The notes: generated by a model not told the origin, from the letters alone. DNA of 64,000 bases from Amycolatopsis sp. CA-230715 (GCF_018736145.1 NZ_CP059997.1:3657501-3721500), one strand, 5' to 3'; positions 1 through 8,081 are shown, counted from the first letter of the stretch. Translations and numbers: made by a program.

Positions 1-920
1 GTCAACTCCGCGAACCAGCGTTCCACCAGGTTCAGCCAACTGCTGGAAGTCGGGGTGAAGTGCAGGTGGAAGCGAGGATGCGCGGCCAGCCAGGTCTTGA
101 TCGCCGGGGTTTTATGGGTGGCGTAGTTGTCGCACACCAGGTGTAGATCCAGCTCGGCTGGCGTGTTCTTGTCGATGGTTTTGAGGAACCGCAAGAATTC
201 CTGGTGCCGGTGACGGCGCTGATGTTGGCCGATCACCCGCCCCGTGGCGATGTCCAGTGCGGCGAACAGGCTCGTGGTGCCGTAGCGGACATAGTCGTGG
301 GTGCGACGCTCAGGGACCCCGGGCATCATCGGCAACATCGGCGCGGTCCGGTCCAGTGCCTGCATCTGGGACTTCTCGTCCACGGCCAGAACCATGGCGT
401 TGCCCGGCGGGTCCAGATACAACCCAACGATGTCACGGACCTTGTCGATGAACAGCGGATCGGTCGAGAGCTTCCAGATGTCCACCAGATGCGGCTTGAG
501 ACCGAACGCCCGCCAGATCCGCGAAATCGCCGTCTGCGACATCCCGACCGCGTCCGCCATCGACCGAGTCGACCAATGACTGTCCTCACGAGCAGGTCGC
601 TCTTCCAACGTTTTGGTGATGACCTCCTCGACCTGCGCGTCGGTGATCGTGCGAGGCGCGCCCGGCCGAGGCTCGTCAGACAAACCATCCAGACGACGCT
701 CGACGAATCGCTTGCGCCACTTGCCCACCGTGGGCAACGAGATCTTCAGCTCGCGAGAGACCTCACTGTTGGACAAGCCCTCCGCACAGGCCAGCACGAT
801 CCGCGCCCGCGTCGCCAACGCCTGCGCGGTCTTACCCCGCCGAATCCAACCCCGCAACGTGTCACGCTCAACCTCTGTCAATTCCAACAACGACAGTTTC
901 GGACCACGGCCATCACCCAT
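1..920 (-). CDS. IS630-family transposase (runs off left edge)
   Basis: This frame reads leftwards off the window, so about 306 residues are visible from an ATG at 918-920 (product begins MGDGRGPKLSLLELTE). An N-terminal helix-turn-helix region (about residues 25-75, with GLSNSEVSRELKISLPTVGKW) precedes an RNase-H-like DDE core. The triad is readable: D181 in AVDEKSQ, D264 in HLVCDNYATHK and E300 in LNLVERWF, the arrangement of IS630/Tc1 transposases. The far C-terminus and the other inverted repeat lie outside the window, so activity and TA target duplication cannot be judged. Its start is only about 45 bp from the stop of the neighbouring CGNR gene, so the element inserted just beyond that gene. 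Confidence 0.9.
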   Translation of the reverse strand, partial: MGDGRGPKLSLLELTEVERDTLRGWIRRGKTAQALATRARIVLACAEGLSNSEVSRELKISLPTVGKWRKRFVERRLDGLSDEPRPGAPRTITDAQVEEVITKTLEERPAREDSHWSTRSMADAVGMSQTAISRIWRAFGLKPHLVDIWKLSTDPLFIDKVRDIVGLYLDPPGNAMVLAVDEKSQMQALDRTAPMLPMMPGVPERRTHDYVRYGTTSLFAALDIATGRVIGQHQRRHRHQEFLRFLKTIDKNTPAELDLHLVCDNYATHKTPAIKTWLAAHPRFHLHFTPTSSSWLNLVERWFAEL

Positions 921-963
921 ACCCCACACTAAAAAACTACCAACGAATCAACGACTCAGAACA

Positions 964-1521
964 CTAGGTGCCTTTGCTTCGCGCGTAGTGCTTACGTGCC
1001 TTCGCCCGGTTGCCGCATCGCGCCATCGAGCACCATTGTCGATTGCGCTTCGGTGAAGTGTCCGCGAAGCGAAGACCGCAGTCGTCCGCGGCACAGATCC
1101 GAAGAACGACAGAAGCGATCACCGCTTCGATCGCGTCGACGGCAATGATCGCCAACGCGTTCTTCACGGGGTCGGCGACAGCTGCCGAACGCAAGCGCGG
1201 TTTGTTGTCACGGTCGTAGCGAAGTTGCGGCGCCACAGGCGGTACCGCGGCCGCAACCTTGTTGATCAAGCCCACATCTTCGGTGGAGGGCCGACTTCCC
1301 TCGGGCGTACGGAGAATCCGATCGACCGCTTCCCGCAGAGCGCGGATGCGGACGAGGTCCGCTTCCGCGACTTCGGCGCGGGCGGCGAGACCCGCATGTC
1401 GGAGCCACTCACCGACTGCCGCGGTGCTGGTCAACAGCTCCGTGCCGCCGGTCTTCCTGTCCCGCAACGTGTTGACGAGGTCAATGCTGACTCTGCCGCC
1501 GTCGAAGACCCAATCCGCCAT
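964..1521 (-). CDS. ABATE/CGNR zinc-finger regulator
   Basis: This 185-residue protein has an N-terminal ABATE-type region and a C-terminal CGNR zinc finger. C143, C148, C164 and C169 form the CxxxxC...CxxxxCGNR arrangement, with CGNR at 169-172. The family is annotated as putative stress-induced transcription regulators. ATG at 1519-1521 follows a TAGAAT -10 box (minus strand, 1533-1528) by only six bases, so the mRNA is probably leaderless. It is divergent from an alpha/beta hydrolase, and two matching dyads lie between them, so autoregulation and control of the hydrolase are inferred. A partial IS630 element ends about 45 bp downstream without disrupting the frame. Confidence 0.87.
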   Translation of the reverse strand: MADWVFDGGRVSIDLVNTLRDRKTGGTELLTSTAAVGEWLRHAGLAARAEVAEADLVRIRALREAVDRILRTPEGSRPSTEDVGLINKVAAAVPPVAPQLRYDRDNKPRLRSAAVADPVKNALAIIAVDAIEAVIASVVLRICAADDCGLRFADTSPKRNRQWCSMARCGNRAKARKHYARSKGT

Positions 1522-1530
1522 GACGAGATT

Positions 1531-1587
1531 CTAACCCTTGCCATCGGTTAAGGGTGCTTCTAGCCTCTAACCCCATCAACTGGTTAG
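1531..1587. promoter_or_regulatory. Paired dyad operators CTAACC-N9-GGTTA(G/A) with promoters
   Basis: Two copies of one dyad lie 36 bp apart: CTAACC at 1531-1536 with GGTTAA at 1546-1551, and CTAACC at 1567-1572 with GGTTAG at 1582-1587, each with a nine-base spacer. The hydrolase promoter can be read as TTGCCA (1538-1543), 17 bp, TAGCCT (1561-1566). Site 1 covers that -35 and touches the TAGAAT -10 of the CGNR gene; site 2 covers the initiation region. The geometry fits a repressor acting on both divergent genes. The binding protein is inferred to be the CGNR regulator. Confidence 0.6.
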
Positions 1588-1598
1588 CGGAGGTGACC

Positions 1599-2456
1599 AT
1601 GCCGAGTTCGACAGCGATCGTCAACGGAATCCGTATGCACTACCGGTATGCGGGCATGGACCAAGGCGGCACTCCGGTGGTTCTCCTGCACGGCTGGCCG
1701 CAGACTTCGCGTTGCTGGCGCCAAGTCATCGACGAGTTGGCCGCGGAGCGGCCGGTCATCGCGCCCGACCTTCGCGGCTACGGCCTCAGCGACAAGCCGC
1801 GAACGGGATATGACAAAAGGACGATGGCGGCGGACATCTCGGCGCTGGTGACCAGGTTCGGCTTCGCGCAAGTCAGTGTTGCCGGGCATGATCGAGGAGG
1901 ACGCGTGGCCCATCGGTGGGCGCTAGATCGGCCGGAGCAGATCGAGCGGCTTGCCGTGCTCGACATCGTGCCGACCCGAGAAGTCTGGCGCCGCCTGGAC
2001 CTCGGAATCGCGACCGGGTACTGGCACTGGTTCTTCCATCTCCAGCCCGACCTTCCGGAGCGGCTGGCCGGAGCCGATGTCGCGGCCTATCTCGGATACT
2101 TCTTCGAACGATGGACTTACCAACGTCAGGGGCTCGACGCCGCGGCGGTCGACGAGTACGTGCGAGCCTTCTCCGCGCCGGGCGCGCTCCGGGCCGGGTT
2201 CGACGACTACCGTGCATCGTTTCCCGACGATGCCGATACCGACGACGCGGACTTCGACGCTGGGCGGAGGCTGACCATGCCCGTACTCGCACTCTGGGGC
2301 AGCGAAGGTTTGCCCGCGAAGATGCCGGCGTTGGAAATCTGGCGCGAGTACGCCAATGACGTCACGGGTGGACCGATTGAAGAGTCCGGGCACTTCCTCG
2401 CCGAGGAGCAACCCGGCCGGTTACTGACGCGGCTTCAGCCGTTTCTCCGGGGTTGA
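1599..2456 (+). CDS. Alpha/beta hydrolase (epoxide hydrolase/haloacetate dehalogenase type)
   Basis: The start is set by a GGAGGT Shine-Dalgarno 4-5 bp upstream of ATG 1599, giving 285 residues. The oxyanion motif HGWP (31-34), nucleophile D98 in the elbow GHDRGG and H265 near the C-terminus (ESGHFLAEEQ) form an Asp/His fold of the epoxide hydrolase-haloalkane dehalogenase branch. The Asp nucleophile implies covalent ester chemistry on an epoxide or halogenated substrate; the substrate cannot be told from sequence. No signal peptide, so cytosolic. Expression is probably controlled by the divergent CGNR gene through the dyads in the shared promoter. Confidence 0.85.
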   Translation: MPSSTAIVNGIRMHYRYAGMDQGGTPVVLLHGWPQTSRCWRQVIDELAAERPVIAPDLRGYGLSDKPRTGYDKRTMAADISALVTRFGFAQVSVAGHDRGGRVAHRWALDRPEQIERLAVLDIVPTREVWRRLDLGIATGYWHWFFHLQPDLPERLAGADVAAYLGYFFERWTYQRQGLDAAAVDEYVRAFSAPGALRAGFDDYRASFPDDADTDDADFDAGRRLTMPVLALWGSEGLPAKMPALEIWREYANDVTGGPIEESGHFLAEEQPGRLLTRLQPFLRG

Positions 2457-2533
2457 CGACGTGGCAACACTGCAAGCGGCGCGCGCCAGTGCGAGACTCC
2501 GATGGTCGGACCGGCACGACCTGGGAGCACGAC

Positions 2534-2734
2534 ATGACACGGTGGATCATGCTGGCGATCGGCGTCGTGTGCGCCGTGATCGGCGCGGTGTGGATCCTGC
2601 AGGGCGTCGGCGTGATCACCGGCAGCTTCATGACGGGACAGAAGCTGTGGTTCCTGATCGGACTCGGCGCCTTCCTCCTGGGGGTGGTCCTACTAGCCGC
2701 GACGATCCGGAAGCCCCGGCGCCGGGTGGAGTGA
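2534..2734 (+). CDS. Small two-helix membrane protein
   Basis: This 66-residue protein begins MTRWIMLAIGVV and has two predicted membrane helices, about residues 5-26 and 37-57, joined by a short loop containing GSFMTGQKLW and ending in a basic tail (KPRRRVE). A longer upstream frame exists, but ATG 2534 opens directly into the first membrane helix. Such small proteins are common in actinobacteria and have no assigned function. It lies 77 bp downstream of the hydrolase and converges on the oxidoreductase gene. Confidence 0.65.
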   Translation: MTRWIMLAIGVVCAVIGAVWILQGVGVITGSFMTGQKLWFLIGLGAFLLGVVLLAATIRKPRRRVE

Positions 2735-2745
2735 AGACCGCGCGA

Positions 2746-3219
2746 TCAGCCAGCCGCCTCGGTGATGCGGAAGACCGGGTAGCCGGGCGCGATCTCGCGC
2801 AGCTTCTCGTCGGATGCGGTCGCATCGACTCCGTCGAAGAACATGCCGACCTCGAACTTCCAGCGCCGCAGGTATGCGCGCAGCAGTGCGGGCTTGTCAT
2901 CGTCGGCCAGCTCGGTGGCGACGAACTCCTCCACTCGCCTGCCGACCCGGAGCCGGCCGTTGCCTGCCACTCGCAGGTTGCGCACCCACTGCGTATGACC
3001 GCGCGGCGCGACGAGATAACGGTCGCCCTCGTAGGTCAGCAGGTTCACCGGGTTCGCCCGCCATTCCCCGGTTTTGCGCCCCTTCACGTACAGAACCCGA
3101 CTGCCCAGGATGCTGACTCCGAGCTTCGTCAGCCCGGCGACGGCCCGATGCAGGTGGCGTTGTCCCCTGCCCTGCTCGATGAGACGGGTGTTCTGCTCGG
3201 TCGGCTGCTGCACGGTCAT
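2746..3219 (-). CDS. F420-dependent nitroreductase-family (Ddn-like) oxidoreductase
   Basis: This 157-residue protein has the compact split beta-barrel sequence of the actinobacterial Ddn/FDOR family: GSRVLYVKGRKTGEWRANPV (about 38-57), then YLVAPRGHTQWVRNLRVAG (about 68-86). Members use deazaflavin F420 (some heme or fatty acids) and reduce quinones, nitro compounds or enones. The start has a GAGGAG ribosome site 6 bp upstream. It is divergent from a TetR gene with palindromic operators between them, so induction by a small ligand is likely. The actual substrate is unknown. Confidence 0.87.
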   Translation of the reverse strand: MTVQQPTEQNTRLIEQGRGQRHLHRAVAGLTKLGVSILGSRVLYVKGRKTGEWRANPVNLLTYEGDRYLVAPRGHTQWVRNLRVAGNGRLRVGRRVEEFVATELADDDKPALLRAYLRRWKFEVGMFFDGVDATASDEKLREIAPGYPVFRITEAAG

Positions 3220-3238
3220 CGGAACTCCTCACTCCTTG

Positions 3239-3304
3239 GAGAGCAGTGCTCTCGGTTAAGAGCAGTGAACACCGGCCGCGGAATCTTGTCAAGAGCAGTG
3301 CTCT
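3239..3304. promoter_or_regulatory. TetR-type operators (AGAGCAGTGCTCT repeats)
   Basis: Two palindromes share the core AGAGCAGTGCTCT: a 15-bp perfect copy at 3239-3253 (GAGAGCAGTGCTCTC) and a 13-bp copy at 3292-3304. A third half-site (AAGAGCAGTG) lies at 3258-3267. They sit between the divergent oxidoreductase and tetR genes. A minus-strand TTGACA (3292-3287) overlaps the second copy. Binding by the adjacent TetR protein is inferred. Confidence 0.65.
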
Positions 3305-3345
3305 CCAATTGGTGCGGCGCTCTCGCTCGTGGCAGACTGGTCGCC

Positions 3346-4023
3346 ATGCCCGCAAGCCGCACCGCCCGTGAACGCGCCAGAGCCGAGCTGACCGAAGAGA
3401 TCAAGAGCGCGGCACGTCGTCAGCTGGGCGAGGCCGGGGCCGACGGGTTGTCGCTGCGGGCTGTCGCACGTGAGCTCGGCATGGTGTCGTCGGCGTTGTA
3501 CCGCTACTTCGCGAGTCGGGATCAGCTGCTGACCGCTCTGATCATCGACGCGTACGACGCGATCGGCGCCACGGCAGAGGACGCAGACGCCCCAGACGGT
3601 GAACCGCGCGCCCGGTGGGTGGCGATCTGGCACGCGACCAGAGCATGGGCGCTAGCTCATCCGCACGAGTACGCGCTCATCTACGGGTCACCGATCCCGG
3701 GCTACCAGGCTCCCCAGGACACCGTCGCATCGGCGGCCCGAGTCGCCGTCGCACTGTTGCGCGTGGTGGAGGCAGCTACGCCTCGGGCGGTGATCGACGA
3801 ACCCGCGCCTCCGAAGGAACTCGTCGGACAGCTGAAGGCCGTGGCACAACAGGTCGGGTCGGAGCTGGACCTTGCTGTCCTCGCCCGGTTTCTCGTGGCG
3901 TGGACGCAGCTTTTCGGCGCGATCAGCTTCGAACTGTTCGGCCAGTACGTCGGCAGCGCCGATCCGGCGGACTCGTTCTTCGCGTACACGAGTGAGCAGA
4001 TGGCTGCCTATGTCGGCCTCTAG
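3346..4023 (+). CDS. TetR-family regulator
   Basis: The 225-residue protein starts at ATG 3346 (MPASRTARERARAELTEEIK). The N-terminal TetR helix-turn-helix is clear (GADGLSLRAVARELGMVSSA then LYRYFASRDQLLTALI, about residues 31-65). The C-terminal ligand domain resembles the WHG type. It is divergent from the F420 oxidoreductase, which it probably represses. Its TAG stop (4021-4023) coincides with the CTAG target duplication of the adjoining IS1380 copy, so the reading frame appears complete. Confidence 0.9.
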   Translation: MPASRTARERARAELTEEIKSAARRQLGEAGADGLSLRAVARELGMVSSALYRYFASRDQLLTALIIDAYDAIGATAEDADAPDGEPRARWVAIWHATRAWALAHPHEYALIYGSPIPGYQAPQDTVASAARVAVALLRVVEAATPRAVIDEPAPPKELVGQLKAVAQQVGSELDLAVLARFLVAWTQLFGAISFELFGQYVGSADPADSFFAYTSEQMAAYVGL

Positions 4024-5685
4024 CCTCGGTCTTTCATGGTGATCTGTAGGTGATGTTGATGTTGGAGATGTTGATGTTGTTGGGTGTGGTTTTGGGTGTG
4101 GGCAGGTTGTAGTTGCCGATCTGCTGGGGTATCGGCTGCTCCGGGGTCTTTCGGGTTGTCGGGTCAGGGGTGGTGTGGGTTAGGGGAAAGCGGTGCGGAT
4201 GCGGTGGAATCCGGTGGCGATTGCGGGGGCCCAGCGCCATGTCCGGTCGATGCGCAGATGGGTTTGGCGTGCGCTGCGGGTGATGCGGGCGGCGACGTGC
4301 AGGACGCGGTAACGGAAGGTGGTGATCTCGATCCGGGCGAGGTCGGGCTGGTCGGTGAAGCCGATCAGTTGGCTCCAGCAGACCAGGTCGATCGCGGTGA
4401 GCACGGCCTGTAGCCAGGCTGTGTTTTCGGCGAGTCCGCGACAGGGCAGGTTGCGCAGGCCGGTGGCTTTGGCCTCGCGGATGCGGTCTTCCATCCGGGC
4501 GCGTTGACGGTGTCGCAGTTCCAGCCCGGCGGCCTGGCCGGGGATGATCCCGGGTGCGGTGTCGGTGAGCAGCGCGGTGATCCGCATCCCGTCGGCGTCG
4601 GTGAATCGTAGCTGCGCGCCGGGGTGCGGGCGTTCTTTGCGCAGGATCAGCCGTGACCCTTCGGGCCACTTCGACAGGTCGATCGCGGTGCTGATCTCGG
4701 TGACCCAGGCTCCGTCCCGGATCCCGTCCCCAGGCTCGACCGCGGGATGCCAGCACGAAGCCGGGATCGCGTCGACGATGCGCTGCACCCGCGCGTCGAC
4801 CGGGAACCCGAAGGAGAACCCGACGCCCCGGTCCCGGCAGGTCTGGGCGAAGGTGTGGCTGGCCCCGGCGGAATCACTGCGCGCGAGCAGCCGCGGCGAA
4901 TCGGGGTCGCCGGGGCGGGGCCGGGCGTAGGTGGGCAACGCCGCCAGCGCCGCATCGAGCACGGCGACGTGATCGGCCGCGGTGCTCGACCCCGCGTTGC
5001 CTGGGCGCAGCAACCCGGCCAAGGCTTCCCCGCCGGCGATCTGCGGGCGATCGAGGAAACACAACAGCGGGTGAAACCCGAACGTGTGCTTCCACGTCGC
5101 TGCCGCGTCCTGCTTGTCCGAGTGCGCCAGCACGATCGTGGCATCGAAATCCAGACACAGCTCCTCGGACAGGTCCGGGGCAGCCCCGGCCTCCCACGCC
5201 CGTTGCCGCGCGGCGGCACGGGCGGCCTGCACCGCGGGCAGATGGGCCTCGTCGATCCGCTCGAGTAACCGCCACGCCGTCGGCATCGACGCGACCGGCC
5301 CGAACAGATCCTCCCGGTCCCGCAGCACCGCGATCCCCGACACCGCGTCCGCGCCATCCGCGATCGCCACCGCCACATCAGCGAACACCTGCCCCGGCGC
5401 ATGCACCGCGACACCACGATAAGTATCAGCCAACGCCGAGTTCACCGCCCCGACCAAACCCGTGACCTCAGCCATCTCCCGCAACAACCCGACACCAGCA
5501 TGCGACACGACACCAGCACCATCCGCGCTGACCTTCACCCGACCAGAACGCTTGCTATCCTTCACCCGCGAAGTGCCTTCCCGTTCGAGAAACCGGACCC
5601 TAGACAAGTCCCAGTTTCCCCTACAGGACAGGCACTTTCGCGCATTCAACCCCCACGACACCCCACCACCCATGAAACACCCAGG
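4024..5685 (-). mobile_element. IS1380-family insertion sequence, copy 1 (1662 bp)
   Basis: The ends are defined by comparison with the second copy at 31357-33018. Imperfect terminal inverted repeats are CCTCGGTCTTTCATGG at the left and CCTGGGTGTTTCATGG (complement strand) at the right, 14/16 matches. A 4-bp direct repeat CTAG flanks the element at 4020-4023 and 5686-5689. Removing the element and one CTAG restores two convergent tetR genes with only a few bases between their stops. Both copies are 1662 bp and encode identical proteins, implying recent transposition. Confidence 0.92.
4180..5673 (-). CDS. IS1380-family transposase (copy 1)
   Basis: The longest frame is 497 residues; a GTG at codon 37 (after a GGGAAGG site) is a plausible true start because family members usually begin close to the KVSADG segment. 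Catalytic-core blocks are visible: D177 in CLDFDATIV, D267 in LARSDSAGAS, and E395/E400 in RMEDRIREAK. Length and motif order match IS1380/IS4-fold DDE transposases. The protein is identical to that of copy 2 in this window. About 155 bp between the stop and the left end are non-coding. Confidence 0.92.
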   Translation of the reverse strand: MGGGVSWGLNARKCLSCRGNWDLSRVRFLEREGTSRVKDSKRSGRVKVSADGAGVVSHAGVGLLREMAEVTGLVGAVNSALADTYRGVAVHAPGQVFADVAVAIADGADAVSGIAVLRDREDLFGPVASMPTAWRLLERIDEAHLPAVQAARAAARQRAWEAGAAPDLSEELCLDFDATIVLAHSDKQDAAATWKHTFGFHPLLCFLDRPQIAGGEALAGLLRPGNAGSSTAADHVAVLDAALAALPTYARPRPGDPDSPRLLARSDSAGASHTFAQTCRDRGVGFSFGFPVDARVQRIVDAIPASCWHPAVEPGDGIRDGAWVTEISTAIDLSKWPEGSRLILRKERPHPGAQLRFTDADGMRITALLTDTAPGIIPGQAAGLELRHRQRARMEDRIREAKATGLRNLPCRGLAENTAWLQAVLTAIDLVCWSQLIGFTDQPDLARIEITTFRYRVLHVAARITRSARQTHLRIDRTWRWAPAIATGFHRIRTAFP

Positions 5686-5695
5686 CTAGTGACGC

Positions 5696-6307
5696 TCAAT
5701 CGCGCGCAAGTGCTTCCCAGCCGCGCAAGAGCAGTTCGACCGCGTCGACGACCACATCGTCGGAGGTGCCTTCGGGGCAGATGAACCGCTGGAACAGCAG
5801 GCCGTCTTCCAGCGCGTGCACGATCAGGGCGAGGAACGCGGGATCGGCGGGCGGGGTTGTGCCATGAAAGCGGTGTTCGATGCCGCCCTTGATCGCATCG
5901 CGGGCGACTCGCTCGCCTTCGGCGACCATCGGCCGTGCCGAAGGATTTCGGAGCGCGTACAGGTTGAGTTCGGTGCGCAGTGTGAACCACTCGGCGAGGT
6001 TTTCCGCCCGTTCCGCATTCCAGGCGCGCAACCGGTTCAGCACCTCCGCGGCGTCGGAGGCGCCTGCCGCCAGCGCCGAGACTTCGCGGACGTCCTGGCG
6101 CCGACGCCGCTCGAGCAGGGCGGCGACCAGTTCCGGCTTGTCCGCGAAATTGCCGTAGAACGCGCCCCTGCTGAAACCCGCGTGTTCGGCGATCTGCTCG
6201 ACGGAGGCGCCGTTGACACCGCGTTCGGCGAACAGCGCGCTGGCGGCGTCCAGCAGTCTCTCTCTTGTCCGCGCGCGACTTTCCTCTCGCGTCAGACGCT
6301 TCGCCAT
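5696..6307 (-). CDS. TetR-family regulator
   Basis: The chosen start is ATG 6307 (MAKRLTREESRARTRERLL), giving 203 residues. The DNA-binding domain (GVNGASVEQIAEHAGFSRGA, FYGNFADKPELVAALLERR) is a canonical TetR HTH. The C-terminal domain is of the acrR/TetR_C_6-like type. It ends next to the right target duplication of IS1380 copy 1 and was convergent with the tetR at 3346 before that insertion. The target gene is not evident; the next gene upstream is a CGNR regulator on the same strand. Confidence 0.9.
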   Translation of the reverse strand: MAKRLTREESRARTRERLLDAASALFAERGVNGASVEQIAEHAGFSRGAFYGNFADKPELVAALLERRRRQDVREVSALAAGASDAAEVLNRLRAWNAERAENLAEWFTLRTELNLYALRNPSARPMVAEGERVARDAIKGGIEHRFHGTTPPADPAFLALIVHALEDGLLFQRFICPEGTSDDVVVDAVELLLRGWEALARD

Positions 6308-6366
6308 GCGGGCCTCCTCCCGGCGTCCGCCGACGTTAGCAGCAGGGGCGGGCCATCCGGACGAGC

Positions 6367-6969
6367 TCAGTCGTGCTGCCGGGCGCGGTACGCCTGCACC
6401 TTGTGCCGATTGCCGCACCGCTTCATCGAGCACCAGCGCCGCTTGCCGGGCCGGGAGGTGTCGACGAACAGCAAACGGCAGTCACTCGCCTCGCATTCGC
6501 GCACTCTGTCGGCGAGGCCGGTGCCGAGCAGGTCCACGACTTCGCGTGCCGCGGCGGCGAGCACCTGCTCGCCGGTCACCGGTCCCAGCCAGGTTCGCTC
6601 GCCGCTCTCCGGGTCGAGGCCGAGCACGGGCTGCGCGCCGACACTGTCGTTCACGACGGCGAGGTCCGCGGTCGACGGCCAGCCACCCGCGGCGAGCACC
6701 GCGGCGATCGTCCACATCCGGTCGCGGAAAGCCTTGAGCCGGAGCAGTTCGCGCGGGCGAACACGGATCTCGACCTCGTCGAGCGGCGCGGTGGCGGCCA
6801 ACCGCGAACCGAGGAGCCAGTCGGCGAGATCGCCGGGCCGATGCAGGATTTCGAAGCGATCACACGGCTCGGGTCCGCCGGTGAGGAGCAGTTCGAGGCA
6901 GAGGCACCCCGGATCGAATTCGTAACTCTGCCCGTCCCCGCCGGTGAGCAGCCTTGTACCCGATTCCAT
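6367..6969 (-). CDS. ABATE/CGNR zinc-finger regulator (second paralogue)
   Basis: This 200-residue protein has the same architecture as the product of 964-1521. C159, C164, C180 and C185 form the finger and CGNR is at 185-188 (RRWCSMKRCGNRHK). The start ATG 6969 is preferred over a GTG 27 bp upstream because TATAGT lies six bases before it, as expected for a leaderless transcript. It is divergent from an SRPBCC gene, and a nested palindrome occupies the gap. The role is inferred as a local stress-responsive regulator. Confidence 0.85.
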   Translation of the reverse strand: MESGTRLLTGGDGQSYEFDPGCLCLELLLTGGPEPCDRFEILHRPGDLADWLLGSRLAATAPLDEVEIRVRPRELLRLKAFRDRMWTIAAVLAAGGWPSTADLAVVNDSVGAQPVLGLDPESGERTWLGPVTGEQVLAAAAREVVDLLGTGLADRVRECEASDCRLLFVDTSRPGKRRWCSMKRCGNRHKVQAYRARQHD

Positions 6970-7012
6970 GTAACCACTATAGTCGGTGTCAGACACCTCT
7001 TTAAGTAGTTAC
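6970..7012. promoter_or_regulatory. Nested palindrome between CGNR and SRPBCC genes
   Basis: GGTGTC at 6985-6990 and GACACC at 6992-6997 form a perfect 13-bp palindrome centred on 6991. Outer arms GTAACCACT (6970-6978) and AGTAGTTAC (7004-7012) share that centre with one mismatch. The arrangement covers the minus-strand TATAGT box (6981-6976) of the CGNR gene, so a bound dimer or tetramer would block it. The protein is inferred to be the CGNR regulator. Confidence 0.5.
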
Positions 7013-7027
7013 CGCGAGGATGGCGAA

Positions 7028-7447
7028 ATGACCGTAGGCAGATCCAAGGACGCCGGGTGGATGATCGGCGTCTCCGAGACCGTCGCGTCGCCGGTCGCCA
7101 CCGTGTGGGACTTCATGCTGAGCCAAGACGGTCTCGCGACCTGGCTCGGCGGCGATGTCACCCTCCAGCCGGAAAAGGGCGCCCCGTACGAAACGGCGGA
7201 CGGAACGACCGGCGAAGTGCGCGGCTTCCGCGAGCACGACCGGGTCCGGCTGACATGGCGCCCGAAGGACCGGGCACACGAGTCGACTATTCAGTTCACC
7301 GTGTCCGCCAAGGGCAACAAGGGCGACAAGACCACCCTCCGCTTCCACCAGGAGCGGCTCACCGGGCCGGAAGAACGCGAGGCGCAGCGAGTCCACTGGC
7401 GCGGCGTTCTCGACACGATCGTGCACAAACTGGGAAACCGGGACTAG
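7028..7447 (+). CDS. SRPBCC (AHSA1-like) domain protein
   Basis: The 139-residue protein starts at ATG 7028 with a GAGG site about 8 bp upstream. The START/Bet-v-1 fold begins with SETVASPVATVWDFMLS (about 16-32) and continues with beta strands such as RVRLTWRPKD and a C-terminal helix (WRGVLDTIVHKL). Family members bind hydrophobic ligands; AHSA1-like members are sometimes co-regulated with stress regulators. No catalytic residues can be assigned. It is followed 35 bp later by an isochorismatase-fold hydrolase. Confidence 0.82.
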   Translation: MTVGRSKDAGWMIGVSETVASPVATVWDFMLSQDGLATWLGGDVTLQPEKGAPYETADGTTGEVRGFREHDRVRLTWRPKDRAHESTIQFTVSAKGNKGDKTTLRFHQERLTGPEEREAQRVHWRGVLDTIVHKLGNRD

Positions 7448-7482
7448 ACCTCGACATTACTCGAAGTCATACCGTCGCAAGC

Positions 7483-8016
7483 ATGACCGACACCGCTTTG
7501 CTCGTCGTCGACGTGCAGAACCTGTTCGTCGCCATCACCGGAGACGAGGGGCTCGCGGCCGTGACCGCGATCAACGACCACGTCGCGAAGGCCGTCGCGA
7601 ACGAGTGGCCGGTCTACTACCTCCGCGACTACCAGCCGGACGCCGACACGGACGGCGATGACACCCTGCTCCACCCGGCGCTGGACGTCCGCGGCACCGT
7701 CGTGGAAAAGGGACCGGGTCACCGCGGCGCCTTGTCGGGTTTTCTCCGTCTGCCCGCGGAGATGAAGGGACGGGAACTGGGCGCGGGCGGTTTGAGCGCA
7801 CTGGCGGGGCACCTCGCCCGCGACGGCGTTCGCGCACTGGTGGTCACCGGGATCGCCACCGGCATCTGCGTGTCGGCGACCGCGGTGGACGCGGTCCGGC
7901 TGGGGTACGAGGTGACCGTGCCGCTGTCCGCCTGCGCACCCGCCCACGCGTATCCCGGCCACGACGACGCGGTCGTCGAAGCGCTGCGCGAAGCGGGTGT
8001 GACCGTGGTCGCCTGA
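7483..8016 (+). CDS. Isochorismatase-family cysteine hydrolase
   Basis: From ATG 7483 the product is 177 residues (MTDTALLVVDVQNLF). The family triad is present: D10 in VVDVQ, K76 in VVEKG and C129 in TGIATGICVSATA, with the usual cis-peptide neighbourhood. Family members are nicotinamidases, carbamoylsarcosine-type amidases or isochorismatases; the sequence does not settle which. It is probably co-transcribed with the SRPBCC gene upstream. Confidence 0.87.
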   Translation: MTDTALLVVDVQNLFVAITGDEGLAAVTAINDHVAKAVANEWPVYYLRDYQPDADTDGDDTLLHPALDVRGTVVEKGPGHRGALSGFLRLPAEMKGRELGAGGLSALAGHLARDGVRALVVTGIATGICVSATAVDAVRLGYEVTVPLSACAPAHAYPGHDDAVVEALREAGVTVVA

Positions 8017-8081
8017 CCTGGCGTCCCCGCAGCTCAGACCCCATATCCGCAGGTAGAGCGCGATCCTGTACGCTCTCCTGC

